The position numbers and the translations under genes are program-made. A DNA stretch of 16,259 nt, taken from assembly GCA_905198575.1 (NCBI GenBank), contig CAJKDC010000066.1, positions 1 to 16,259 of the forward strand, read 5' to 3'. Shown here one piece after another: positions 7,471 through 14,503 of the stretch (position 1 is the first letter of the stretch; the number at the start of each line of letters is the position of its first letter). The notes beneath the pieces were generated by a model, which worked only from the letters and a program-made list of their open reading frames with translations, ran no database searches and was not told the origin of the DNA. The stretch comes from an uncultured Bacteroides sp. Lineage in GTDB: Bacteria > Bacteroidota > Bacteroidia > Bacteroidales > Bacteroidaceae.

Positions 7471-7705
7471 ACCTATAAACCCGACATTACTTTATGGGGT
7501 TCGCCGAAGCATATCAAGTCAAGGAGGTAGTTTTTAGCCCTTGTAGGGCGCAATTCCAAGAAAGACACATCAACCTATATTTCATATACAAAAACCCGTA
7601 AAATCAAAAGAGAAGCAGCAAAAGCAGTAATCTACAACATTTACTCCACGCGTGCGATGACCTCCAAAAAATCTTCGCGCGTATTATGACCTGAAGAAAA
7701 TCTTC
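7471..7705 (+). other. Gene-free stretch with an ATG-less basic open frame
   Basis: No standard gene is visible. A plus-strand frame is open for 52 codons (7531-7686) between TAG and TGA and would encode a very basic peptide (TYISYTKTRKIKREAAKAVI), but no in-frame ATG precedes it. The same frame also reads on upstream of the TAG (ITLWGSPKHIKSRR). It may be a remnant of a gene carried by related elements, or chance. A short hairpin (GCCC-TTGTA-GGGC) lies near 7537-7550. Confidence 0.25.
7649..7705. repeat. Two-copy tandem repeat, period 29 bp
   Basis: 28-bp units at 7649-7676 and 7678-7705 match at 22 of 28 positions. Shared parts are CGCGT, ATGACCT and AAAATCTTC. The repeat ends directly at the stop codon of the 58-aa gene. 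Confidence 0.6.
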
Positions 7706-7882
7706 CTAAAACAACTTTAATAAGCCACATTCATCTAAGAACAGACTTTCTAAATCCAATTCAGCAAAAAATAAAGCGTCCTGATTTTCATCGCAGCCTA
7801 CAGGCTCATCCTGCAGTACAGCTTCCATAATACTCCAGCTATCCTCTTTACTATCACAATATGAAAAAAGATTTACTCCCAT
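7706..7882 (-). CDS. Very acidic 58-aa protein, last gene of the main operon
   Basis: ATG at 7882, TAG at 7706-7708, 58 residues beginning MGVNLFSYCDSKEDSW and ending LDECGLLKLF. It has 14 Asp/Glu against 2 Lys and no Arg, spread along the length, plus three cysteines. I do not recognise a family. It follows the 78-aa gene by 33 bp on the same strand, so is probably the last gene of the excisionase-to-tape-measure operon. Small acidic proteins in phages and mobile elements are sometimes DNA mimics or inhibitors of restriction, CRISPR or host polymerase. Charge alone cannot show this. It is below common ORF length limits. Confidence 0.55.
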   Translation of the reverse strand: MGVNLFSYCDSKEDSWSIMEAVLQDEPVGCDENQDALFFAELDLESLFLDECGLLKLF

Positions 7883-7888
7883 GTATGT

Positions 7889-7909
7889 AATCCGTAAATT
7901 CTACGGATT
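7889..7909. other. Hairpin just upstream of the 58-aa gene
   Basis: An 8-bp perfect inverted repeat AATCCGTA/TACGGATT with a 5-nt loop, ending 6 bp before the 58-aa gene's start codon on the minus strand. There is no T-run on that strand, so it is not a terminator there; it could affect translation or RNA processing between the two genes. Confidence 0.45.
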
Positions 7910-7915
7910 TTTATA

Positions 7916-8152
7916 TTATTCGAATTCTATTTCCCGATTAAGGCGCTTTATAGCAGCACTTACTGTTGACGCTGATATGTTATATTTTCGATGCATCAAT
8001 GAACGTACATTTTGTTCATTTCTACCTTCCTCAACCATTTTATTGTACTCTTTAACCATCTCGATATATTTAATATCCGCTGAGTTTATATTATATAGAT
8101 TCAACTGATAATAAACATATCTTGTCGTTTCTAAAAATTCCAACACAGTCAT
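7916..8152 (-). CDS. Small HTH-like protein, 78 aa, coupled to the tape-measure gene
   Basis: The start codon overlaps the stop of the tape-measure gene (ATGA, 8149-8152), so translation is probably coupled. The C-terminal half (NEQNVRSLMHRKYNISAST, then VSAAIKRLNREIEFE) looks like a helix-turn-helix. The N-terminal half is aromatic-rich (TTRYVYYQLNLYNINSADIK). I do not recognise a named family. In phage elements small HTH proteins include transcription activators and terminase small subunits; this one is short for a small terminase, and no large terminase gene is present. A regulator of the element or of a helper phage is possible but unproven. Confidence 0.7.
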   Translation of the reverse strand: MTVLEFLETTRYVYYQLNLYNINSADIKYIEMVKEYNKMVEEGRNEQNVRSLMHRKYNISASTVSAAIKRLNREIEFE

Positions 8153-10797
8153 ACATCACCAAGATTTTCCAATACTTTTACACGGCTGCTTACCCTATTT
8201 ATTTCTTCAACAGAAACAACCGGACGTATAGCCTGGACACCCTTTGCGAATGCTCTGGCCAGCATATCTTCTCCGAGAGCCTGACTACTTGTCTGCGTTA
8301 CGTTGATAGGTACTCCCCCTCCCATCTGATTGAAAGATGATAGGATTGGAGCAAACATCGAGGTGGCTCTGGCCGTCATCACCGACTCTCCGTTACTCAG
8401 CTGAGCAGGTATGCTGTCGCTTGTTCCGGTACCGGGTCCGGTGACTAAACCACCATTTGCAAATTTAGCACTTTTCACGATACTTACAGCATTCGCAATA
8501 TTAGTTAATATCGCCCCAATACCAGAAGCCATAGTAGTAATACCCAATATACCTTTACCAGCTTCCGCACTTATCATTTTGGCTATTGCCTTACCTGTAT
8601 TTATAGCAATCTCTGCAAGAGCTAATGTCTTACTAAGGATAGCAAAGCCTTTATCTGACTCACCTATCTGCTCTGTCAACGCTATTAACCCGCCTGTGAT
8701 AGTTTCCATAGCTTGGGATTTTGCAGCTTCAATCTCAATCTCCTTATCAGCAATAGCTTTCTTAACATCAACATAATCCTGATTAGCTTGCAGTTTACGA
8801 TTCAGAAATTCTTGCTCACTTTCCCCTTCCTGCTGCTGTAAGCAGTTAAGCAACTCCAACTTCTGAGACGCTTGCTCCTGCAGTATCTCCAGTTCAGTGG
8901 CTCCAGACTGCTGCATCTGCATGATTTCATTTTCCATTCTTACCCGAACAGCTTCCTGCTGTTTCTCATATACTTCCTGATTTCTTTGCTGTATCAGGTC
9001 ATCCATCTGCTTATTGTATTTATCTACGATGGCCAGCTTCATCTGCTCGGTAAGTTCCTTATCAGCCAGCTCTGCATCCCTTTGTGCAAATAGCTGCTGC
9101 ATTCTCAGCTGATATTCCTGCTCACTGCCTTCCCTGACAGCTTCAAGCTGCAAGGAGATAAGCTTTGTACGGTTTTCTATCTCCTTCTGTAGCTCTTCAT
9201 CAGACAAATTCTGAAGCTCCATTGCCTTTTGCTGTTCCAGAGCTTTTATCTGTTCGTTTATAGCCTGGCGGGCTTTAATCGTAAGGTCAGTTTCCGTTTT
9301 CAGCCTTGAACGTAAATCTTCTATCTGACGGGAATAAGTAAGCTCTATTTCTTTACGTGCCTGCTCGCGCTTATCCTTAACGAGTGCCAGCATAGCATCT
9401 TCTGCTGCCCTTACAGCTTCCAATTCTTTTTGCTTAGCATCTTTAGCTTTATCAGCGCCTTCTTGGCGAATAGAATTTAATGTATTCTGCTGCTCTGTTT
9501 GTCTACCATAACTATCTTCCATTAATTCCTGCAACTCATTAAACTGGTCCCTGAATTTCTTTAAATCTTCTATTGTACTCTCGGACAATCCTAATTTACC
9601 TATGACTTCATCAGCGGTTACATCTCCGGCTTTAATTTGCTCCATTAATTTACGCACCTCACCATTCATTTCAGTAAATCCTAATGTATTAGCTAGCCTT
9701 GCTTCTGCTAGTTGAGTCTGCATCTCCAAGTCTTTTTTCTCCAACTCTGCTGCTTTCTCAGCTGCTTTTATACGTTCATTAGTAGACAAAGTTTGGTCAT
9801 CAGCTGCTTTCTTCAACTTCTCAATTTCGGCACGATTAGCCGCACGCGACATTGAAAGCATCACTTCTTTTTTATCTATCTCGTTTAATACTTCTGCCAA
9901 CTTCCAAGCTTGTATTGTTTCATTTACAAGTTCTTCTCCTATTCCCGAAAATACAGCTTTTACATCTTCTGCTGCTTGTTTAAAATTCCCAGTAAACAAA
10001 TTTACTAAAGCACTACCAAACTTACTTACACGGTCTATAAGCACATTTACAGTAGCGCCCAATGCCCCCATTATTTTATTAGCCAGTTCAACCCCTTTCT
10101 GGGTTTTTGTAAACCAAGAGACAAGAGAGCCAAGCGCAACTACTAATGCTCCAATACCCGTAGAAATTAAAGCAACCTTTAACAACTGAAGAACCTTTGT
10201 CAACCCAGAAGTACTTGCTGAGACAGCAATCATTTCTGTCTTTACTCCTGAAAGATAGTCTTTCAATCCTCCAAACGAGGTTACCATCTGATTAATCTGT
10301 TCAACAAAAGGAATATTCGCATTCGCTGCCTCAATGATTGCATTTTTATAATTACCCACATTCCGATAATACCGCTGCGTTTCTTCCTCTGCCCCCTTTA
10401 ATGCATCCGTAATCTCATTAATCTTATCCTTCAGCTCCTTACCTGTTGCTGCTTTCCGGTCTGCTTCTGATAAAGAATCGTACTCTGCAGTAAGGTTGGA
10501 TAGTTGGGCACGCAAAGATTTCAGGCTGCCTTCCTGCTCCTTCTCCTGCTTAATCTGGTTCTGTACTGTCTTGCTGATTACGCGAATTGCATCATTGTAT
10601 TCACTGATGGCCAGCTTTGATACAGCCATTTCTTCGTTATATTGCTGCCGGGATATTTCACCGTCCTTCAGTTGCTTCTTAAGATTCTTTTCTGCTTCCC
10701 TTGCTGCATCTATCTTTGTCTGATAATCAGCGATGTCCTTAACTGCTTTTTTGTAGTCAACATGAATTTTAAGTATTTTCTCTACCTTTTCCACCAT
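8149..10797 (-). CDS. Phage tail tape-measure-like protein
   Basis: An 882-residue protein from the ATG at 10797 (MVEKVEKILKIHVDYKKA). An in-frame ATG at 10827 would add ten residues but overlap the upstream gene by 26 bp. Features in order: N-terminal coiled coil (about 10-150), a hydrophobic helix at about 206-228 (LKVALISTGIGALVVALGSL), very long Gln/Glu/Lys/Arg-rich coiled coil (about 310-690), a hydrophobic Gly/Ala helix at about 747-778, then the Gly-rich motif FANGGLVTGPGTGTSDSIPA. This layout is typical of tape-measure proteins of siphovirus-like Bacteroides prophages; such proteins set tail length and help DNA entry. No other tail, capsid or packaging gene lies in the element, and the gene follows replication genes rather than tail genes. 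It may modify a helper phage's tail or be a leftover. Confidence 0.85.
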   Translation of the reverse strand: MVEKVEKILKIHVDYKKAVKDIADYQTKIDAAREAEKNLKKQLKDGEISRQQYNEEMAVSKLAISEYNDAIRVISKTVQNQIKQEKEQEGSLKSLRAQLSNLTAEYDSLSEADRKAATGKELKDKINEITDALKGAEEETQRYYRNVGNYKNAIIEAANANIPFVEQINQMVTSFGGLKDYLSGVKTEMIAVSASTSGLTKVLQLLKVALISTGIGALVVALGSLVSWFTKTQKGVELANKIMGALGATVNVLIDRVSKFGSALVNLFTGNFKQAAEDVKAVFSGIGEELVNETIQAWKLAEVLNEIDKKEVMLSMSRAANRAEIEKLKKAADDQTLSTNERIKAAEKAAELEKKDLEMQTQLAEARLANTLGFTEMNGEVRKLMEQIKAGDVTADEVIGKLGLSESTIEDLKKFRDQFNELQELMEDSYGRQTEQQNTLNSIRQEGADKAKDAKQKELEAVRAAEDAMLALVKDKREQARKEIELTYSRQIEDLRSRLKTETDLTIKARQAINEQIKALEQQKAMELQNLSDEELQKEIENRTKLISLQLEAVREGSEQEYQLRMQQLFAQRDAELADKELTEQMKLAIVDKYNKQMDDLIQQRNQEVYEKQQEAVRVRMENEIMQMQQSGATELEILQEQASQKLELLNCLQQQEGESEQEFLNRKLQANQDYVDVKKAIADKEIEIEAAKSQAMETITGGLIALTEQIGESDKGFAILSKTLALAEIAINTGKAIAKMISAEAGKGILGITTMASGIGAILTNIANAVSIVKSAKFANGGLVTGPGTGTSDSIPAQLSNGESVMTARATSMFAPILSSFNQMGGGVPINVTQTSSQALGEDMLARAFAKGVQAIRPVVSVEEINRVSSRVKVLENLGDV

Positions 10798-10801
10798 AAC
10801 G

Positions 10802-11089
10802 CTATTTTTTTTCACATATACTATCATTAATAGTCAAAAACCCCTTATCTGCCAATATGAATGCAAGATGCAACGCCCCTATTTCTTTAGAGTAACATTT
10901 ATAACTGATATTTCTTAAAACTTTTTCTCCAGCTTTTATCAAAACATTTATAGGAATATTTTTTTCTAAAGAAATTTCTTTTATTGCTGTAGCAAGCAAC
11001 AATAAATCACTGTCATTTTCCAAATCACTAATACAAATCATATTCTGCTTATTTTTAGTTAGACTTTCATATTTACCATGGATTATCAT
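10802..11089 (-). CDS. Hypothetical protein, 95 aa, between helicase and tape-measure genes
   Basis: ATG at 11089, preceded by a good ribosome-binding sequence (AGGAAGTAAAAATG). The start overlaps the end of the helicase gene by 17 bp, and the stop lies 4 bp before the chosen tape-measure start, so it is embedded in the operon and probably translationally coupled. I recognise no family. The sequence looks helical (DSDLLLLATAIKEISLEK, INVLIKAGEKVLRNIS, GALHLAFILADKGFL) with no membrane segment or catalytic motif. It sits where phages often keep a replication accessory protein, but its role is unknown. Confidence 0.7.
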   Translation of the reverse strand: MIIHGKYESLTKNKQNMICISDLENDSDLLLLATAIKEISLEKNIPINVLIKAGEKVLRNISYKCYSKEIGALHLAFILADKGFLTINDSICEKK

Positions 11090-12461
11090 TTTTACTTCCT
11101 GCTGAGGCTATATTTTCAGAAGCTAAAGGAATATTGTTTAATGGGTAAAAATGGGCTGTATTACAATCAAATCCACATAAAAAACGCCCAATACCAATAT
11201 TACGCCCTTTGGAGATGTTTATCATAGCCGTACCTTTAGTACTATATTTTTCAAAAGGTTTAGGATATGGTTTACCAAAGACTTCCGGCCGATATATCAG
11301 TATCACTGTATCTGCAGCCTCAGCAATTTGACCGCTATCACGTAGCCGGTCTGTAGTCGGCTCCGGGTTCTGACTGTCACGATTTAATTGGGACAAAGCG
11401 ATGATCCATATATTTAGCTCCTTTGCCAAATTTTTTAGTCGCCTGGCTACTTCCCCCATCTGTTGTTCTTTATTTGTTCCTTTCATATTAACGTTTAATA
11501 TCTGCAAATAGTCTATAACCGCACCATTTACCCCGTATTTAATTTTCATTGAACGGATAGAGGAAATTATCATATCAATATTGGAAGTGCTTCTATCGTC
11601 AAAAAAAAGGCCTTTACCGCAATTTTTATATAGGACTCCCACTCCTTTATCCAGCAATGATAATTTTTCATTATTCAATTTCCCATAAAGAAGTTCATTA
11701 GCAGGAATTCCACTTTCAACAGATACCAGTCTTGCCGTAAGCTGCTGCTTGGTCATTTCCATTGAATAAAAGGCTACTTTACTACCTGATTTTACAGCTG
11801 TTAGGACTATAGAAGATACAAAAGAGGTTTTCCCTTGACTAGTAGCACCAGCCACTATAACCAAATCAGAAGGCTGAATTCCTCCCTTGCGATCTATCAT
11901 AGAAAAACCGGTAAGTGTTCCATTCATAGGAGTATTTCCTTGCATATTCCGGTTTACAATCTCATATAATCCCTCTATAGATTCATATAGAGTTGAAACT
12001 TCTGAAGCAGAATCACAAAATATATTATCAAGCTCATCCTTTACCTTTGCCAGTACGTCAACTATATCTTCCTCTTCATGTAACCCGGAAGATACCAGAT
12101 ACTGGCCAATCTTCCAAAATCTCCTACGCTTTTCTAAATCATGCAAACGGGCCGCATACTGGTATATATTATAATCATAATACTTCCCAGAAATACTTGT
12201 CAACTCAAAAGGAGTAACAGTAGACTCCATTTTAGAGAGTTCCGGCATTACAGAAACTATATTAATTTCATCTCCTTTATTAGCCACATTCAATATTGAT
12301 TGATAAATATCTCGGTGCTTTTCGATATAAAAACAATCCAAGGTTAAAAGCTCCCTAACTTCATCCAAAGCTCCTTTAACACTAAGCAATAATGATAATA
12401 CTACAACTTCACACTCTTCATCAAAAAGCTGAAGGTCTTGAAAATTCTTTCTATCTTTCAT
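11073..12461 (-). CDS. dnaB: DnaB-like replicative DNA helicase
   Basis: A 462-residue protein from the ATG at 12461, chosen because GGAAGGAG lies just upstream; a GTG at 12479 would add six residues. An N-terminal DnaB primase-interacting domain (about 10-110) is followed by the RecA-like hexameric helicase domain: Walker A GATSQGKTS (205-213), FYSMEMTKQQL (231-241), Walker B VIDYLQ (315-320), SQLNRDSQ (357-364), LRDSGQIAEAADTV (373-386), and KGRNIGIG (418-425), where the arginine finger is expected. Length is near that of bacterial DnaB. It would unwind DNA at the element's fork and recruit host primase. It lies between the DUF6291 gene (11-bp overlap) and the 95-aa gene (17-bp overlap). 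A dedicated helicase suggests the excised form replicates on its own. It is a phage-type paralog, not the host copy. Confidence 0.92.
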   Translation of the reverse strand: MKDRKNFQDLQLFDEECEVVVLSLLLSVKGALDEVRELLTLDCFYIEKHRDIYQSILNVANKGDEINIVSVMPELSKMESTVTPFELTSISGKYYDYNIYQYAARLHDLEKRRRFWKIGQYLVSSGLHEEEDIVDVLAKVKDELDNIFCDSASEVSTLYESIEGLYEIVNRNMQGNTPMNGTLTGFSMIDRKGGIQPSDLVIVAGATSQGKTSFVSSIVLTAVKSGSKVAFYSMEMTKQQLTARLVSVESGIPANELLYGKLNNEKLSLLDKGVGVLYKNCGKGLFFDDRSTSNIDMIISSIRSMKIKYGVNGAVIDYLQILNVNMKGTNKEQQMGEVARRLKNLAKELNIWIIALSQLNRDSQNPEPTTDRLRDSGQIAEAADTVILIYRPEVFGKPYPKPFEKYSTKGTAMINISKGRNIGIGRFLCGFDCNTAHFYPLNNIPLASENIASAGSKNDNPW

Positions 12462-13143
12462 AGCAACTCCTTCCCGCACGTTTTTTTAATTCATCCAACG
12501 TACTCCGATAAACATTTGTTCTTTTCTTTGGAAAATCCTTCCAATTATTCAAACTCTGCAGTGCATCACACAACTCTTGCTTAGAATATTCTTTAACAAG
12601 CTTCATATACTGTTCTTCTGTCATTTGTGTTGATACCTTTAGCACATATGGACAGTTTTCACTAAGCCATTTATTAAATCGAATAAACTCTTCTGAATGT
12701 AAAGATACAGATGATGAAAGTTGATCTTTCTTCATATTATCTACAGATAATATTTCTTTATTATTATCATTTACATTATCATTATCATTTACATTAGGTT
12801 GTACTTTGGTTGTACTTCGGTTGTTGTTTGGTTGTACTTTGGTTGTACTTCGGTTGTTGTTTGGTTGTACTTTGGTTGTACTTTTGGAATAGCGATTATT
12901 TGTGTTACCTGCTGGAGCACCTCCTTTGCACCCATTTTCATAACGTTTCCAATTTGCATCCAGTTGAGGCTTGATAAGTAGCCAAACAATTTTAGCCAAA
13001 CCTGTAAGACCTGGTTCTTTACGATATAGAGCATAATATGAAATGGCTCGGTAGATAGCCAATTGTTCGCTTTCTGGAGCCTCATCAATTGCCTGCTGAA
13101 AACTCTTATAAAAAACAAAACTATCCCTGCTATCATTATCCAT
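12451..13143 (-). CDS. DUF6291-type putative replication protein with tandem-repeat linker
   Basis: A 230-residue protein. Residues about 6-72 match the DUF6291 pattern (SFVFYKSFQQAIDEAPESEQ, LIKPQLDANWKRYENG, then CKGG), a domain found before replication genes in Bacteroidetes and Firmicutes phages. A low-complexity linker follows: three copies of STTKVQPN with NNNR spacers (about 86-114), then an Asn/Asp tract (VNDNDNVNDNN). The C-terminal part (about 146-220) is a separate helical domain (FNKWLSENCPYVLKVSTQM, YMKLVKEYSKQELCDALQSL). The N-domain, linker, C-domain layout resembles DnaD-like initiators or helicase loaders. It overlaps the helicase gene by 11 bp and the preceding gene by 8 bp, which supports a replication role. 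A role as origin-binding initiator or loader is inference. Confidence 0.82.
   Translation of the reverse strand: MDNDSRDSFVFYKSFQQAIDEAPESEQLAIYRAISYYALYRKEPGLTGLAKIVWLLIKPQLDANWKRYENGCKGGAPAGNTNNRYSKSTTKVQPNNNRSTTKVQPNNNRSTTKVQPNVNDNDNVNDNNKEILSVDNMKKDQLSSSVSLHSEEFIRFNKWLSENCPYVLKVSTQMTEEQYMKLVKEYSKQELCDALQSLNNWKDFPKKRTNVYRSTLDELKKRAGRSCYER
12797..12883. repeat. 33-bp in-frame tandem repeat, about 2.6 copies
   Basis: Units at 12797-12829 and 12830-12862 are identical and a 21-bp partial copy follows. Each unit encodes 11 residues (STTKVQPNNNR) in the linker of the DUF6291 protein and contains a shorter GGTTGTACTT sub-repeat. Perfect identity indicates recent slippage or expansion, so copy number probably varies between strains. 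Confidence 0.9.
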
Positions 13144-13474
13144 TACGCCCCCCTTTCCGATTCTGTATGTGAAACATAAGACTCTCCCGATTCTCAGAAT
13201 GAATTCTTAATATTTCCCCAATCCTTTGAGTATTACCATCCTCAGAAGTCTCATCAATATCAAGCCCATATATAATACGGCCATCAGGTAGCATCAAGTT
13301 CCGTATATTAATGCCATTCTGTTTCAATAATAGAATTATATCAACAGCACAACCACGGCCGATAGATGCTTCTATTTCTTCTATCGTGAAATAGCATCCA
13401 GATAAAAACATCCTCTTAACTTTATCAACCATATATTGAGGGATCGTTGAAGCTAAAATATCATTGTACTTCAT
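13136..13474 (-). CDS. Small winged-helix-like protein, 112 aa
   Basis: ATG at 13474, preceded by a clear ribosome-binding sequence (GGGAGG, 8 nt before the start). Residues about 27-72 read like a winged helix-turn-helix: FTIEEIEASIGRGCAVDIIL as the helices and IRNLMLPDGRIIYGLD as the wing. The C-terminal tail is charged and basic (HSENRESLMFHIQNRKGGRN). No named family is recognised. It begins 4 bp after the excisionase-type gene and overlaps the DUF6291 gene by 8 bp, placing it in the recombination/replication operon. Likely roles are a DNA-binding regulator or a second directionality/replication factor; the choice is open. Confidence 0.7.
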   Translation of the reverse strand: MKYNDILASTIPQYMVDKVKRMFLSGCYFTIEEIEASIGRGCAVDIILLLKQNGINIRNLMLPDGRIIYGLDIDETSEDGNTQRIGEILRIHSENRESLMFHIQNRKGGRNG

Positions 13475-13478
13475 AGAT

Positions 13479-13772
13479 TTACCTCCCTTTCACTTTACCA
13501 GATATCAAATAATTGACAGCTCTTTGTTCTACTTCTGCAGCAGTTGCTATTCGATTACTTTGCAGCCATTGTTCTAACTCCTGGCGGTTGAAATAACACA
13601 TTTTCCCCATCGGCTTAAAATGCGGGATCTGCTGTTTCATAGTAAGTTTATAAAGGTAGCTCTTTGATACTCCCATATACTTTGCTGCCTCATCACTTGT
13701 TAGCACTTCTTTAGTGCAAAAGATTGTATTAGCCGTTATAAGGTCGGCAACCTGTTTTAATTCCTCTGACAT
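13479..13772 (-). CDS. Excisionase-type HTH (MerR/HTH_17 fold) DNA-binding protein
   Basis: A 97-residue protein from the ATG at 13772. The core (about 24-70) is the excisionase/HTH_17 pattern: LTSDEAAKYMGVSKSYLYKL, then a basic wing with PHFKPMGKMCYFNRQELEQW. Such proteins bind and bend DNA near att sites to favour excision, and many also regulate the operon they head. It is the first gene of the long minus-strand operon, downstream of the structured region 13773-14031, and separated from the integrase by one gene. No Shine-Dalgarno is visible, as is common in Bacteroides. A purely regulatory role is the alternative. Confidence 0.8.
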   Translation of the reverse strand: MSEELKQVADLITANTIFCTKEVLTSDEAAKYMGVSKSYLYKLTMKQQIPHFKPMGKMCYFNRQELEQWLQSNRIATAAEVEQRAVNYLISGKVKGR

Positions 13773-13836
13773 AGCTTATACATTTTAGAGGTACAGGCTT
13801 CAGGGTTGAGGTGCAAGACTCACCCGTCTTTGCCCA

Positions 13837-13884
13837 TGTGATTTGTGACGATAGGCTTGCACTTTCTATCTATATCAAATCACA
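13837..13884. repeat. Imperfect hairpin upstream of the excisionase-type gene
   Basis: TGTGATTTG (13837-13845) pairs with CAAATCACA (13876-13884); inside it GATAG (13850-13854) pairs with CTATC (13866-13870). CTTGCAC in the loop (13856-13862) can instead pair with GTGCAAG at 13811-13817, giving alternative folds in the leader of the operon. Confidence 0.5.
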
Positions 13885-13944
13885 ATGCAAAGGAAACTAA
13901 ACGAAAGGGAGTATAATAAAAGAATGATATATTCTATGCGTACC

Positions 13945-14022
13945 CAGAAGTGGACTAAAAGCATGGAAAATGTGGGGGGAAACGCCTTTTTCCATAAAAT
14001 CCATACTTTTAGCCCACTTTTG
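13945..14022. repeat. Large inverted repeat in the integrase/excisionase intergenic region
   Basis: Arms 13945-13966 and 14001-14022 match at 19 of 22 positions; the shared core is CTAAAAG. In the minus-strand RNA the two core mismatches become G-U pairs, giving an unbroken 19-pair stem. A second inverted repeat (ATGGAAAA/TTTTCCAT) overlaps its inner part and flanks a G-run. The region 13773-14031 has no gene. It could be a replication origin, a terminator region for the integrase transcript, or both. Confidence 0.6.
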
Positions 14023-14031
14023 AAGCCGCAT

Positions 14032-14496
14032 TTACTTGTTAAAGTTTGTTAGTATTGTATTTAAGGTGTCGTAATCGGAACTTTGTTCCAATCTTTTTTT
14101 GTCTGATTTTGGTATATATAAAGGTTCACCATGTTCATTTACAAATAAACATGGAATCCCAAATAACCCGTCGTTCCAAAGTGTTTCTTTGGGGAATAAC
14201 GAGTAAATGAAGAACCTAAATAATTGTTGGTTCTTTTCCCATTTGATTGGCTTGAACGGCACCTTACTTCTATGCAACGGAATGCCAAATATAACTCTGA
14301 AATGCTCTATCTGTGTATCGTTAGATATAAATCCGTACTCTTTTAATTCTTCGAATAAGATTGCCGTTTTGTCATTCATCGGTAATTGAGCAAAGGAGAA
14401 GTTATGTCCTTTTGTGAGGAAATAAATATAATCTCGCATATCGAAAAACGCCTCAGCTCGTCCATGAGGATTCTGAAATATATCATTGGTTTCCAT
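14032..14496 (-). CDS. Hypothetical protein, 154 aa, directly downstream of the integrase
   Basis: ATG at 14496 (METNDIFQNPHGRAEAFFD); a GTG immediately before it is less likely. It begins 7 bp after the integrase stop and is probably co-transcribed with it. I do not recognise the family. It is rich in aromatic residues (FFDMRDYIYFLTKGHNFSF, QLFRFFIYSLFPKETLWND) and ends in a charged tail (PKSDKKRLEQSSDYDTLN). There is no signal peptide or clear membrane segment. The phrase FRVIFGIPLHRSKVPFKPI followed by WEKNQQLFRFF is reminiscent of small regulatory proteins in Bacteroides mobile elements, but this is only an impression. A role in controlling integration or excision is possible. Confidence 0.7.
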   Translation of the reverse strand: METNDIFQNPHGRAEAFFDMRDYIYFLTKGHNFSFAQLPMNDKTAILFEELKEYGFISNDTQIEHFRVIFGIPLHRSKVPFKPIKWEKNQQLFRFFIYSLFPKETLWNDGLFGIPCLFVNEHGEPLYIPKSDKKRLEQSSDYDTLNTILTNFNK

Positions 14497-14503
14497 CACA
14501 AAT

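Noticed and set aside
12797..12883. Short repeats as a possible CRISPR array or iteron set
   Set aside because: Units are directly adjacent without spacers and are an exact multiple of three inside a coding frame, so a protein-level repeat is the better explanation.
12789..13136. 115-codon minus-strand frame overlapping the DUF6291 gene
   Set aside because: It is the same repeat region in another frame; the DUF6291 frame has a recognised domain and fits the operon overlaps.
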